From NCBI RefSeq assembly GCF_000186865.1, contig NW_008705577.1, positions 633,854 to 697,853 on the forward strand: 64,000 nt of DNA. Direction: 5' to 3'. The notes under the pieces are model-generated. The model saw only the letters and a list, made by a program, of their open reading frames with translations, made no database searches and was not told the DNA's origin. The translations under genes were made by a program, and so were the position numbers. Source of the stretch: Aureococcus anophagefferens (taxonomy: Eukaryota; Sar; Pelagophyceae; Pelagomonadales; Pelagomonadaceae). Within the stretch, counting starts at the first letter, position 1; each line of letters starts with the position of its first letter. Of the stretch, positions 29,198 through 38,473 are shown piece after piece.

Positions 29198-30397
29198 ATG
29201 TCGTCGCGCGGCCTCCTCGCCCTGGGCGAGCTGACGCCGGTCATCGTGTCCTACGCGCGGACGCCCATCGGCGGCTTCAACGGCGCCCTGAGCTCGCTGA
29301 GCGCGCCGGAGTTGGGCGCCGTGGCCATCAAGGCCGCGCTCGCCCGCGCCGGCGGCCTCGGCGCGGCGGACGTCGACGAGGTGCTCATGGGCAACGTCGT
29401 CAGCGCGAACATCGGCCAGGCGCCGGCGACGCAGGCGGCCATCTTCGCGGGCCTGGGCGAGGCGATCCCGTCGACGACGGTCAACAAGGTCTGCGCGAGC
29501 GGCATGAAAACCGCGATGCTCGCCGCCACGGAGATCGCGCTGGGCCTGCGGGACGTCGTCGTCTGCGGCGGCATGGAGTCCATGAGCAACATCCCCTACT
29601 ACCTGCCCGGGGGCCGCAACGGCATGCGCCTCGGCGACGGCAAGGTCGTCGACGGCGCCGTCAAGGACGGCCTGTGGGACCCCTACGGCGACCAGCACAT
29701 GGGCATGTGCGCGGAGAAGTGCGCGTCCGACTTCGGCATCGGCCGCGAGGCCCAGGACGCCTACGCCGAGGAGTCCTACGCGCGCGCGCGCGCGGCCGCG
29801 GCCGCCATCGCGGAGGAGATCGCGCCCGTGGACGTGAAGACGCGCAAGGGTATTACTACGGTGTCCGAGGACGAGGAGCCGGCCAAGGACACGAGCAAGC
29901 TGCGGTCCCTGCGGAGCGCCTTCAAGAAGGACGGCACCGTGACCGCGGCGAACGCGTCGAAGCTCAACGACGGCGCCGCGGCGCTCGTCGTCACGTCGCT
30001 GAGATTCGCGAAAGCAAACGGCCTCGAGCCGATCTGCGCCATCGCGGGCTTCGCCGACGCGCAGACGGCGCCCGTCGACTTCACCGTGGCCCCGGCCCTC
30101 GCCGTGCCCAAGGCGCTCGCCCACGCGGGCGTCGCGCCGGGCGCCGTCGACGCGCACGAGATCAACGAGGCCTTCTCCGTCGTCGCGCTCGCGAACGCGA
30201 AGCTCCTCGGCGCGGACCTATCCAAGGTCAACGCGCGCGGCGGCGCCGTGTCCCTCGGCCACCCGATCGGCTGCTCCGGCGCGCGCATCGTCGGCGCCCT
30301 CGCCCTGGGCCTCGCCCGGGACGGCCAGTCCACGGGCGTCGCGTCCATCTGCAACGGCGGCGGCGGCGCGTCGGCCATCGTCCTCCAGCGCCTCTAG
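29198..30397 (+). CDS. Acetyl-CoA C-acetyltransferase (thiolase)
   Basis: This 399-residue enzyme condenses two acetyl-CoA to acetoacetyl-CoA or runs the reverse cleavage. All thiolase signatures are present: PIGGFNGALSSL, the active-site Cys in NKVCASGMK (about 98), GGMESMSNIPYYLPGGRNGMR, NEAFSVVALAN with its His/Asn region, and the second catalytic Cys in GGAVSLGHPIGCSGARI (about 358). The pairing of MGMCAEKCASDFGI and the NPYY loop fits the biosynthetic class (acetoacetyl-CoA thiolase of the mevalonate or ketone pathway). The C-terminus (LQRL) is not a peroxisomal PTS1, so a cytosolic or mitochondrial location is more likely. The start at 29198 is the first ATG in frame. Confidence 0.95.
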   Translation: MSSRGLLALGELTPVIVSYARTPIGGFNGALSSLSAPELGAVAIKAALARAGGLGAADVDEVLMGNVVSANIGQAPATQAAIFAGLGEAIPSTTVNKVCASGMKTAMLAATEIALGLRDVVVCGGMESMSNIPYYLPGGRNGMRLGDGKVVDGAVKDGLWDPYGDQHMGMCAEKCASDFGIGREAQDAYAEESYARARAAAAAIAEEIAPVDVKTRKGITTVSEDEEPAKDTSKLRSLRSAFKKDGTVTAANASKLNDGAAALVVTSLRFAKANGLEPICAIAGFADAQTAPVDFTVAPALAVPKALAHAGVAPGAVDAHEINEAFSVVALANAKLLGADLSKVNARGGAVSLGHPIGCSGARIVGALALGLARDGQSTGVASICNGGGGASAIVLQRL

Positions 30398-30456
30398 GCC
30401 CCCCGCGGGACGACTGGTCGGGGCGCCGCGCTTTACGACCCGCTTAGGTGGGCGCC

Positions 30457-31077
30457 TCAGGACTTGGCCTTGCGCGCGGCCTTCTTGAAGACGGGGTTCG
30501 CGTCGAGCTGGTCGAGGTTGCGCTTCTTCCACGTGTCGACGTTGTTCGTCGCCGCGTAGCCGGCGTCGAAGAGCGCGCGCTCTTCTGTCGTGAGCTTCTC
30601 CGTCAACTCGCTCACGTCGCGGTCGCCGCTGTTCGTCGACCAGTCGAAGAGCTTGGCGTAGCGCTCGCCGCTCAGGCCCGCGCGGAGCTCCCTCCGGAGC
30701 GCGTCGTCGCCCTTGGCCCGCGCGAGGTCGAGGCCGACGGTGAAGTAGTGCTGCGAGTAGAGCCGCAGGTTCACGGACGCCGCGCCGGCCTCGAGCTCGT
30801 CGCGGCACCGCTTGTTGTAGTGCTCCGGGTACTCGAGCTCGACCATGTTCTTCTTGTGGAGCGCGAGCGCGAGCCAGAGCGGCGCCTGGATCCGCGCGCC
30901 CTTGGCGAGGTCCGCGCCGTGGTTGCCCGGCTGGAGGTGGCCGATGCCGACGCCTGCGGGGGGGGCGGCGGGTCGCGTCGGCGCGCGCGGAATTCCGTCG
31001 CGCGGGCCCGCGCCGGCGATCTTCATCTTGCAGGGGATGAGCTCCTCCTCCGCGAGCAGCCTGTCGACCTCGTCCAT
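30457..31077 (-). CDS. PSF3: GINS complex subunit Psf3
   Basis: Psf3 is one of four GINS subunits; with Cdc45 and MCM2-7 it forms the CMG replicative helicase. The sequence starts [20 protein letters not shown] and continues GIGHLQPGN, then [28 protein letters not shown] and [14 protein letters not shown], which follow the Psf3 order. An insert of about 20 residues (from GAGPRDG to PAAPPAG) interrupts the well-conserved [13 protein letters not shown] motif; it is likely a retained-looking 60-nt intron (30954-31013) and not protein. Without it the product is 186 residues, close to the usual length. The gene is divergent from Rpt6, 303 bp away. Confidence 0.85.
   Translation of the reverse strand: MDEVDRLLAEEELIPCKMKIAGAGPRDGIPRAPTRPAAPPAGVGIGHLQPGNHGADLAKGARIQAPLWLALALHKKNMVELEYPEHYNKRCRDELEAGAASVNLRLYSQHYFTVGLDLARAKGDDALRRELRAGLSGERYAKLFDWSTNSGDRDVSELTEKLTTEERALFDAGYAATNNVDTWKKRNLDQLDANPVFKKAARKAKS
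30954..31013 (-). other. Inferred 60-nt GC-AG intron in Psf3
   Basis: On the gene strand the intron would begin GCGCGGGC and end CCCGCAG before GCGTCGGC; removal gives [12 protein letters not shown], the expected Psf3 sequence. Its length is a multiple of three and it has no stop, so it is easily mistaken for coding. The first eight intron bases and the first eight exon bases match at six of eight. Confidence 0.55.
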
Positions 31078-31380
31078 GGCGCCTCGCGCGGCGCCGCGCC
31101 GGCGTGCGCGGGTGTTTGCGGAACGCGCGCGACTGTTGGCGGTCGCCTCGCGGGTGGTGTGCACGCGGTCGGCGCGGCAGCGCGACGCGCGATACGAACG
31201 ACGGCGGGCGCCAACGAGTCGAGCCGCTTGCGGCGGGCCGAGCTCGAGCGTCGAGCGCCGTCGCGGACAGCACCACTTCGACGGTCGCGCGCGCCGCCGC
31301 CGCACACCGCTGCGCGCGAGCCCAGCGTCTCGCGGGCGATCGTCGTCGAGGGCCGCGCGCCGCGCCCCGCGGCGTTCGCC
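31078..31380. promoter_or_regulatory. Divergent promoter of Psf3 and Rpt6
   Basis: The 303 bp separate the two start codons. It is GC-rich and rich in CGCG; no TATA-like sequence is visible. Both genes are housekeeping, consistent with a CpG-type bidirectional promoter. Confidence 0.5.
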
Positions 31381-32666
31381 ATGGCCGTGGAGAAGGAGGA
31401 CGAGAACATGGAGGTCGACGGCGGGTCGACGAGCAAGGGCATGACGTCCTACTACGCGACGAAGATCGGCGGCCTCGAGCGCGAGACGCGCGAGAAGACC
31501 CTCAACCTCCAGCGGCTGACGGCGCAGCGCAACGAGCTCAACATGCGCGTGCGCGCGCTCCGCGCGTCGCGCCGCGTCCGCGTTTTCGCCGCGGCCCCGA
31601 GAGACGCACGCGCGCGCGCGCAGGCGAGGAGCTGCACGAGCTCCAGGAGCCCGGGTCCTACGTCGGCGAGGTCGTCAAGGCCATGTCGCAGACGAAGATC
31701 CTCGTCAAGGTGAACCCCGAGGGCAAGTACGTCGTCGACCTCGGCAAGGGCATCGACGTCGGCAAGTGCACGCCGAACACGCGCGTCGCGCTCCGCAACG
31801 ACTCCTACGAGCTCCACAAGATCCTGCCGACGAAGGTCGACCCCCTCGTGAGCCTCATGAAGGTCGAGAAGGTGCCCGACAGCACCTACGACATGGTCGG
31901 CGGCCTCGAGAAGCAGATCCGGGAGATCAAGGAGGTCATCGAGCTGCCCATCAAGCACCCCGAGCTCTTCGACGCGCTGGGCGTCGCCCAGCCCAAGGGC
32001 GTGCTCCTCTACGGCCCGCCGGGCACGGGCAAGACGCTCCTCGCGCGCGCCGTCGCGCACCACACGGACTGCACGTTCGTCCGCGTCTCGGGCGCGGAGC
32101 TCGTGCAGAAGTACATCGGCGAGGGGTCGCGCATGGTCCGCGAGCTCTTCGTCATGGCCCGCGAGGCGGCGCCGTCCATCATCTTCATGGACGAGGTCGA
32201 CTCCATCGGGTCGAGCCGCGGCGAGGGCGGCGAGGGCGGCGACTCCGAGGTCGGCCGGACGATGCTCGAGCTCCTCAACCAGCTCGACGGCTTCGAGCCG
32301 ACGCAGTCCATCAAGGTCATCATGGCGACGAACCGCATCGACATCCTCGACAGCGCGCTGCTCCGGCCGGGCCGCATCGACCGCAAGATCGAGTTCCCGA
32401 ACCCGACGTCCGCGTCGCGCGTCGACATCATGACGATCCACAGCCGCAAGATGAATCTGCTCCGGGGCATCGACCTCCACAAGATCGCCGACAAGATGAT
32501 GAACGCGTCGGGCGCCGAGTGCAAGGGCGTCTGCTCCGAGGCCGGCATGTTCGCGCTCCGCGAGCGCCGCATCCACGTCACGCAGGAGGACTTCGAGATG
32601 GCCGTCGCCAAGGTCATGAAGAAGGACATGGAGGGCGACGTCTCCCTCAAGAAGCTCTGGAAGTAG
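31381..32666 (+). CDS. RPT6: 26S proteasome regulatory ATPase Rpt6 (PSMC5), one intron
   Basis: The gene codes one of six AAA+ ATPases that unfold substrates in the proteasome base. Exons 31381-31561 and 31624-32666 give 407 residues, the normal length. The N-terminal coiled coil ([20 protein letters not shown]) leads to the OB domain (GSYVGEVVK to [14 protein letters not shown]), then the AAA core: Walker A GPPGTGKT, Walker [14 protein letters not shown], second-region-of-homology [21 protein letters not shown], and the C-terminal LKKLWK resembling the HbYX-lacking Rpt6 tail. Assignment to Rpt6 rather than other Rpts rests on [18 protein letters not shown] and [17 protein letters not shown]. 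The ATG at 31381 is the first in frame. Confidence 0.97.
31562..31623 (+). other. Inferred 62-nt GC-AG intron in Rpt6
   Basis: The acceptor is GCGCAG at 31618-31623. The donor giving the conserved LREELHELQ is GC at 31562 (GCGCGTCG). GT donors nearby give a shift or lose the conserved VRAL residues. The intron holds GTTTTCGCC near its centre. Confidence 0.7.
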
Positions 32667-32763
32667 GGGCCCCCGCTCCCCGCGCCGTGCGTTCCTATAA
32701 AACCCGCCGTCGTTTAGAGCCGGCGCCGCCTCGAGGCTCGAAGCGGGCGGGTTCGGCGCGCGC

Positions 32764-32842
32764 CTCACAGGACGGCTGACGGTCCTCCGCAGCTCACAGG
32801 ACGCCCGACGCGTCCTCCTCACAGGACGGCCGACACGTCCTC
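32764..32842. repeat. Three-copy tandem repeat at the 3' end of the Kelch gene
   Basis: CTCACAGGACG followed by CYGAC and GTCCTC occurs from 32764, 32793 and 32818 (spacing 29 and 25 bp). Each unit can fold as AGGACG against CGTCCT. The third unit contains the stop codon and last residues of the Kelch protein, so the other two are its degenerate 3' duplicates between two convergent genes. Confidence 0.8.
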
Positions 32843-34286
32843 GCCGTCCGGCAGCTCGACCTCGCCCTTGATCGGGAGCGCGTCCTCGGACGACGGCGCC
32901 GGCGTGCCGCAGGCCTTGAAGAGCGCGGCGCCGGCGACGGCGAGGAGCAGGACCGCGGCGACGGCGACGGCGGTCGCGAAGGCGACGGAGTCCGTGAAGT
33001 CGTCGTCGTCGCCGTCGTCGCTCCCTTCGTCGTCGTGCGAGTGGATCGACAGGCGCCAGACGTGGTCCGTGACGGGGAAGCAGTACGCGAAGCCCTCGCA
33101 GGACCTGTGTGGAAATCAAATCTTCAACCCTACTTCAATGTGTGCGTATGCGACAGTTTCGACGCAAGCTTTTCGGCTGTGCTTCGAGAACCCGACGAGA
33201 GCAATCGATTCGTCCAAAAATCAGCCAAATCGACTTCGATTTGACCGAGATAGAGAGGTTTGAAGTTTTTGCTGGACAGGGCGTTCCACTGGTTGATTTC
33301 CACACAGCGCGAGACGTCGCCTCCTCCGCCTGGCCGCCGAAGACGTAGAGGTAGTCGCCGACGGCCGCCGCCGCGGTGCGGAAGCGCTCCTCGGGGATGT
33401 CGGCCTCGACGGACCACGCCGCGGCGCCGTCCCCGAGCGCCTCGACGTCGTCGACGGGCGCGCTGCCCGTCGCGCAGCCGTTGTTGTGCTCGCCGCCGAC
33501 GACGTAGAGCGCCTCGCCCGTCGCGGCGAGGGCCTTGTCGCCGCGCGCGACGGCCAGCGGCGCCGCGGCGCCGAACGCCGCGCCGTCCGCGGCGAGGTCG
33601 AGCGCCTCGACGGACGCGAGGGGCGCGCACCAGTCCTCGTGGCTCCAGCCGCCGACGGCGTACGCCACGTCGCCCAGGAGCGCGAAGCCGAAGTCGCCGC
33701 GCGCCTCGAGGAGCGGCGGCCCGGCCGCCACCGCCCCCGAGGCGACGTCGACGCGGAGCGTCGTCGCGTAGGCCGTGTAGTTGAGGTCGTAGCCGCCGGC
33801 GACGAGGAGCGCGCCGCCGTGGACGACGGCGCCTAGGTCCGACCGCGCCACGGCGACGCCCGGGAGCGTCGTCCAGGCGTCGGCCGCGACGTCGTAGACG
33901 TCGACGGCCTCGACGAGGCCGTCGTCGACGTCGCGGCCGCCGACGACGTAGACCAGGTTGTTCTCCGCGTCGTAGGCTGCGGCGTGGCGGTAGCGCGGCC
34001 GCGGCGGCGCCGCGAGGTCGACCCACGCGTCCGCGGCGACGTCGAACGCGCGCGCGGCCGCGGCGACGGACGGGCAGTAGGAACAGCCGTCCCACCAGTC
34101 GCAGCTCACCTGGTGGTCGTCGCAGCCGCCGACGACGACGACCACGTCGTCGCCGTCGGCACTCGTCGCCGGCGTCGCCGTGAAGTCGGAGAGCGCGACG
34201 GGCATGGGCTCCACGGCCCTCCACGCGCCGTGGGCGGCGGCGCGGGGGACTACGAGTGCGAGGCAGGCGACGAGGGCGGACGACAT
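32819..34286 (-). CDS. Kelch-repeat type I membrane protein (one introner intron)
   Basis: Exons 34286-33316 and 33104-32819 give 418 residues. The start at 34286 provides a signal peptide (MSSALVACLALVVPRAAAHG). The body is a beta-propeller of Kelch-like blades, each with a GG pair and spaced Tyr and Trp: VVVVVGGCDD, LVYVVGGRDVDDG, LLVAGGYDLN, VAYAVGGWSHED, ALYVVGGEHNN and YLYVFGGQAEE. The intron follows the last blade. The second exon adds a short Cys-containing ectodomain, an acidic stretch, one transmembrane segment (FATAVAVAAVLLLAVAGAALF) and a cytoplasmic tail. It is likely a cell-surface or endomembrane adhesion or binding protein. An ATG further upstream exists in frame at 34478 but would bury the signal peptide. 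Confidence 0.85.
33105..33315 (-). mobile_element. Introner element, family B (element 33105-33307, GT-AG intron of 211 nt)
   Basis: The terminal repeats CTGTGTGGAAATCAA and TTGATTTCCACACAG are perfect inverted copies. The flanking duplication is CGCAGGAC (33097-33104) against CGCGAGAC (33308-33315), 6/8 with both differences transitions. The gene-strand intron is GTCTCGCG ... CCACACAG. The interior belongs to subfamily B2 (CGCCCTGTCCAGCAAAA near the 5' end), shared with the copy at 35867. Without splicing, the protein would lose its transmembrane segment. Confidence 0.92.
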
Positions 34287-34725
34287 TCTCGTGTGATCAA
34301 TGCCTCCAAAAGAATGTCGAAGGAGAGGCAAGGTGGCGCGGCGATGTCGAGCGGTGCCAATGGCAAGCGGCGGAGCAGCGGCAGAATCCGGCGAGGCGAG
34401 GGATCCGCGCCGCGAAGCGGGCTGCCTCTGAACATGTTGAGTGCACCTCCCCTGAAAGATCATTTCAAACTTCTCCAAGTAGTCCGCTGCAAAGGGCTGC
34501 CCCGCCCTACAGACAGACCTCCAGCGCGGCGTCGCGTTGGCGTTGGCCAGCGATACGCCTCTGCGTCGCAGACGCCCGGCGGCGGCGCCGTCGAACGCAG
34601 CCCGCCGCCGCGCGGCTCAGAGCACCGGCGCGCCTCGCCGAGCGCGAACCGCTCCAGCTCCAGCCCTGGCGGCGCGCTGAGCGCGGCGCCGCCGTGACGC
34701 CGCATCGCGGCCCGCGCGACGAGCC
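34287..34725. promoter_or_regulatory. Divergent promoter of the Kelch and J-domain genes
   Basis: This 439-bp region lies between two start codons. An AT-richer part (34287-34320 and 34440-34490) is next to the Kelch start. No RNA gene or repeat was found. Confidence 0.45.
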
Positions 34726-36996
34726 ATGAACATCGAGGTCGTGCCGTCGGCCAAGGTGCGCGAGGCCGAGGCCCTGCTGCGCAAGGGCGACGGCGACTCG
34801 CTGCGGAGCGGCGCGTCGTCGCTGCTCCACTGCGTCGGCGGCGACCACGGCGGCGTCCCGACGGAGAACGGCGCGCCCGCGCTCAACAGGCTGCTGCGCG
34901 CGCTGACGGAGGACCCCTACCGGTGCCTCGGCCTCGAGCGCGGCTGCGACGGCGGCGCGATCAAGAAGGCCTACCGGAAGCTGGCCCTGCGGCACCATCC
35001 GGACAAGAACGCGAACAAGACGACGGTGCTCTTCGCGGCGGTCCAGGCGGCCTACGTGCTCCTCAGCGACGAGTCGAAGCGCAAGGGTTATGATTTGCGC
35101 AGCGAGCGGCGCGACGCCCAGAACGAGAAGCTGCGGCGGCGCAAGGCCGAGGAGGACGCGGCGAAGCGCAACGGCCAGTCGAGCAAGGGCATGCGGCGGC
35201 CGCCGTCGACGAACTCCTTCCACATGCCGGNNNNNNNNNNNNNNNNNNNNNNNNNNNNNNNNNNNNNNNNNNNNNNNNNNNNNNNNNNNNNNNNNNNNNN
35301 NNNNNNNNNNNNNNNNNNNNNNNNNNNNNNNNNNNNNNNNNNNNNNNNNNNNNNNNNNNNNNNNNNNNNGGCCCCGCGCCCGCCGCGGGCGTGGCCGCCG
35401 CCGGCGCGGCGACGGCGCGGTCCCCCGGCACGTCCGGCGGCGGGAGCCCGCCGCCGCGGCCCCTGGGCCTGCGCATGGCGAGCCGCACGGACACGACGGT
35501 CACCATCGAGTGGCGGCCGGGCGAGAGCGGCGCGGGCGCGGCCGCGTCCAAGGCCTACGAGCTCCAGTGGCGCCTCCGGGGCGACGGCAAGGCCCAGGCC
35601 GGCGCCTGGGAGTCCGCGAGCCAGCTCATCCTCAACACGACGTGCCGCAAGCGGAACCTGCGGCGGCGGTCGTGCTACGAGTTTAGGGTCCGCGCCGCGT
35701 CCGTGTCCGGCTGGTCGCCCCACAGCGACCCGCTGGTCATCACGACGCTCGCCGAGGCGCCCGGCGACGCCGCGCCCGCGCGGCCCGCGACGTCCCAGGC
35801 GCCGAGCCGGGGAAACGGCGCGCAGCGGGACCGCCGGTCCGCGGGCGAGCTGCCCGCGGTCGGCCGCCGCGCGGAAATCTTCGACCCGACTTCAATGGGC
35901 GCGTCTTCGAACGGTTCGACACACGTTCTTCGGTTCTGCGTCGAGCACTCGACGAGAGCGATCGATTCGTCCAAAAATCAGCCGCATCGACTTGGAATTG
36001 ACCGAGATAGAGAGGTTTGAAGCTTTTGCTGGACAGGGCGTTCACCGGTTGATGTCCGCGCAGGTCGGCCGCCGGCCCGCGCAGGGCCGCGGGCCCTGGC
36101 AGTGCAGCGTCTGCAAGCGGAGCAACGGGCCCGGCGCGGCCAAGTGCAGCGTCTGCGGCACGAAGAAGGACTACGACTGGGCGCCCGCGGCGGGCAAGGG
36201 CGCGGCCGACGCCGCGCCGCGCGCGCGCCGCGCGTCCAAGCCCAGCGACGACGACGACGACTGGGGCCTCGACGGGGACACCTGGACCTTCTCCGAGCGC
36301 GACGTGCCGAGCAGGCCCGCGCGCGAGTCCGACGTCGACTACGGCGACGACGCGTCGGCCGCGGGCGGGCCGGCCTACGCGGCGCGGCCGACGTTCTGGC
36401 TCAACACGGCGGCGACGTGCCTCCACAACGTGCGCCGCGAGCCCATCAAGGGCAGCCCCATCGTCGGCCACCTCGTCGCCGACACGGAGGTCGAGGTCCT
36501 CGCCGAGGCGGGCAACTGGATCAAGTGCAAGTACCACCGGCCCTACAAGTCGCCCGACGGCGCGCCGCAGCCGCGGCGGCCCGACAAGGAGGGCTGGTGC
36601 CTCAAGTGGGACGACGCCTCCGGCGCCGTCTACGTCGTCGACGACGGCAACGCCTACCCGTCGTCCGGCGGCGACGAGGGCGCGGACGACGAGGTCATCT
36701 ACGAGCTCCGCGACGAGGACAACCGGCTCTACTACTTCAACTGCTACACGGGCGTGAGCATGTGGGAGCCGCCGGAGTGGACCGACAGCGTCGACCCGGC
36801 GAGCGGCGCCGTCTACTACACGCACTCCGAGACGGGCGAGACGCAGTGGGAGCGGCCCTTCGACTTCGTCCCCATCGTCCGCGAGGAGCTCTACTCGACG
36901 CCCCAGGCGCGCTTCATCAAGTCCATCCTCTCGCCCAAGCGGTCCCACCACAACATGAACCACGCCATGCCGGGCGTCGGCCTCCCGCGCGTCTGA
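34726..36996 (+). CDS. J-domain / fibronectin III / RanBP2 finger / WW protein (gap and one introner intron)
   Basis: The N-terminal 65-135 residues form a J domain (DPYRCLGLE, AIKKAYRKLALRHHPDKN with the essential HPD, AYVLLSDESKRKGYD), which stimulates Hsp70. After the 139-N gap, the frame from 35391 codes a fibronectin type III domain (PLGLRMASRTDTTVTIEW ... FRVRAASVSGWSPHSDP). The second exon (36064-36996) has a RanBP2 zinc finger (WQCSVCKRSNGPGAAKCSVC), an SH3-like stretch (REPIKGSPIVGHLVADTE) and two WW domains (YYFNCYTGVSMWEPPEW and VYYTHSETGETQWERP). The frame differs on the two sides of the gap, so its true length is not 139 modulo 3 or an intron is hidden. I know no protein with this order of domains. 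Confidence 0.8.
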   Translation: MNIEVVPSAKVREAEALLRKGDGDSLRSGASSLLHCVGGDHGGVPTENGAPALNRLLRALTEDPYRCLGLERGCDGGAIKKAYRKLALRHHPDKNANKTTVLFAAVQAAYVLLSDESKRKGYDLRSERRDAQNEKLRRRKAEEDAAKRNGQSSKGMRRPPSTNSFHMPXXXXXXXXXXXXXXXXXXXXXXXXXXXXXXXXXXXXXXXXXXXXXXXAPRPPRAWPPPARRRRGPPARPAAGARRRGPWACAWRAARTRRSPSSGGRARAARARPRPRPTSSSGASGATARPRPAPGSPRASSSSTRRAASGTCGGGRATSLGSAPRPCPAGRPTATRWSSRRSPRRPATPRPRGPRRPRRRAGETARSGTAGPRASCPRSAAARKSSTRLQWARLRTVRHTFFGSASSTRRERSIRPKISRIDLELTEIERFEAFAGQGVHRLMSAQVGRRPAQGRGPWQCSVCKRSNGPGAAKCSVCGTKKDYDWAPAAGKGAADAAPRARRASKPSDDDDDWGLDGDTWTFSERDVPSRPARESDVDYGDDASAAGGPAYAARPTFWLNTAATCLHNVRREPIKGSPIVGHLVADTEVEVLAEAGNWIKCKYHRPYKSPDGAPQPRRPDKEGWCLKWDDASGAVYVVDDGNAYPSSGGDEGADDEVIYELRDEDNRLYYFNCYTGVSMWEPPEWTDSVDPASGAVYYTHSETGETQWERPFDFVPIVREELYSTPQARFIKSILSPKRSHHNMNHAMPGVGLPRV
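35231..35369. other. Assembly gap (139 N)
   Basis: The undetermined bases lie inside the J-domain gene, between the J domain and the fibronectin III domain. GC-rich low complexity on the right side suggests the cause. Confidence 1.
35859..36063 (+). mobile_element. Introner element, family B (element 35867-36063, GT-AG intron of 205 nt)
   Basis: Terminal repeats are CCGCGCGGAAATC and, inverted, GATGTCCGCGCAG. The duplication GTCGGCCG is perfect (35859-35866 and 36064-36071). The intron starts with GT of the first copy and ends CGCGCAG; removal gives [18 protein letters not shown]. The element is reversed on the gene strand relative to the CLC copies and belongs to subfamily B2. Confidence 0.93.
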
Positions 36997-37189
36997 GCCG
37001 TAAGCGCGCGGCGAAGCTCGAGCGCGCGCGCGCGCGGCGGGGCCGCGTCGCTCGGCCCCTCGTGTGGTCGAAGCGTAGCCCGGTCCGGGGGGGCTGCCGC
37101 CGCCCGGTCCGCGTCCCCCGCTGCCGCCGCGGGTCCCCCCACGGCGCCCGGGTCCGTTACGCCGCCGGCGCGCTCGCGCCGCGCTCGCC

Positions 37190-38097
37190 CTACCAGTCCG
37201 CGGACCCCTCGAACTGGTTGCTGTTCGCCGGCGTGATGCCCTTGGTGGCGAGGAGCTCGCCCAGGGGCGAGTCGACCTTGATCTTGCCCGACATGAAGGG
37301 GTAGAACTTGCCCGGCGGGCCCGGGTTCTTCGTGAGCTCCTCCTTGACGATCTCCTCGATGACCTCGCGGCCGTGGGCGATGGAGTAGACCGTGTCGACG
37401 ACCTTGGCGGGGACGACGACGACGCCGTCCTGGTCGCCGACGACGGCGTCGCCGGGGCGGACGGCGACGCCGCCGCAGCTGATGAGGCCCTGCGCCTCCC
37501 ACGGCTGCATGACCGCCGGGCCCTGGCGCGGCGTCGTCGAGTAGGAGAAGACGGGGAAGCCGTAGGAGATGAGCTCGTCCGTGTCGCGCACGGAGCCGTC
37601 GGTGACGAGGCCGCCGATGCCGAGCTGCTTGAGGCGGAGGAACTTGATGTCGCCGCCGACCGACTCCCAGGGCCCGACGGACGCCATGACGAGGACCTCC
37701 TTGGGCCCGCAGAGCTCGAAGGCCTCGTACTCCGGCGACGCGCCCCCGGGCGGCTTGTCCGCCTGGATGTCGGGCCGCTGGGGCACGAAGTTGAGCGTCA
37801 CCGCGCGGCCCGCGCACTTTTGGCCCGGCGCGAGGCCGCGCGCGCCCTCGATGTGCGCGCCGGGCCAGCCCATGACCCAGAGGCCGTCGATCAGCGCCTG
37901 GGTCGACAGCTCGCCCAGCTTGGCGAGCATCTCGTCGCTCACGGAGCCGCCGGACGCGGGCCTAGAGGCGGAACGGTGGGTCGCGCGGCGCGCGGCGCGC
38001 GGCGATGCGCACGGACGCCGGCGCCGCGCCCCATGGCCAGCGTGCGGCGCGCATTCGTCGCGACGAGCGCGGGCAGGCGGGAGCGGAGCGCGAGCAT
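37190..38097 (-). CDS. RraA-like / HMG-aldolase family protein, probably organellar (one inferred intron)
   Basis: The conserved part resembles class II 4-hydroxy-4-methyl-2-oxoglutarate aldolase/RraA-like proteins: LSTQALIDGLW, AGRAVTLNF, GDIKFLRLKQLGIGGLVTDGSVRDTDEL (the metal/pyruvate-site region) and GDAVVGDQDGVVVVP. The enzyme would cleave or decarboxylate small oxo-acids; some relatives regulate RNase E in bacteria. The frame alone gives no ATG before DEMLAKL. An ATG at 38097 begins a leader MLALRSRLPALVATNARRTL with the look of a mitochondrial transit peptide; a 68-nt GC-AG intron (37962-38029) joins it in frame to PASGGSVSDEM. Exons would be 38097-38030 and 37961-37190, 279 residues. 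Confidence 0.75.
37962..38029 (-). other. Inferred 68-nt GC-AG intron in the RraA-like gene
   Basis: On the gene strand it begins GCGCGGCGCC and ends CCTCTAG. It is the only simple join that links the ATG at 38097 to the RraA domain in frame. An unspliced reading meets stop codons. Confidence 0.5.
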
Positions 38098-38473
38098 GGC
38101 TGGAGCGGAGTGTGTGTGTGCGTGCTCTGGTCGAAGCAGTGCGTCGTGACGAGGACTTCAGGATCGCGCTTCTTTGGCGGATTGATTTCCCTTCACCTTG
38201 AAGGTGCACGCGCGAGCGGCGACCGCCGCGACACGCCACGGAACGAGGCGCCTCGCGCTGCCTCGGCTCCGTTCGCGCGTCGTCGACGGCGCGGCGTCGA
38301 CGGCGCCGAGAGCCGCGCCTCGCGCCGCGACGCCGCGCGACGACGCGAAGCGCGGTCTCGACGCGCTACCAGGTGTACCTCTCGGCCACCGCGTCGGCGC
38401 GGCCGTCCTGGCCGCCGCGCGCGCCCCCGCGGACGCGCGCCCCTCGACCCCCCAAGCACGCGCGGCCGCCGCC
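38098..38473. promoter_or_regulatory. Region between two genes on the minus strand, 376 bp
   Basis: It holds the end of the RAP-domain transcript and the promoter of the RraA-like gene. A GTGTGTGTGTG run at 38110-38120 and an AT-richer segment at 38150-38200 are the only marked features. Confidence 0.4.

Noticed and set aside
33105..33315. Reading the introner as coding sequence (AVWKSTSGTPCP tail) to end the Kelch protein
   Set aside because: The same sequence occurs in unrelated genes, and splicing restores a transmembrane segment and tail.
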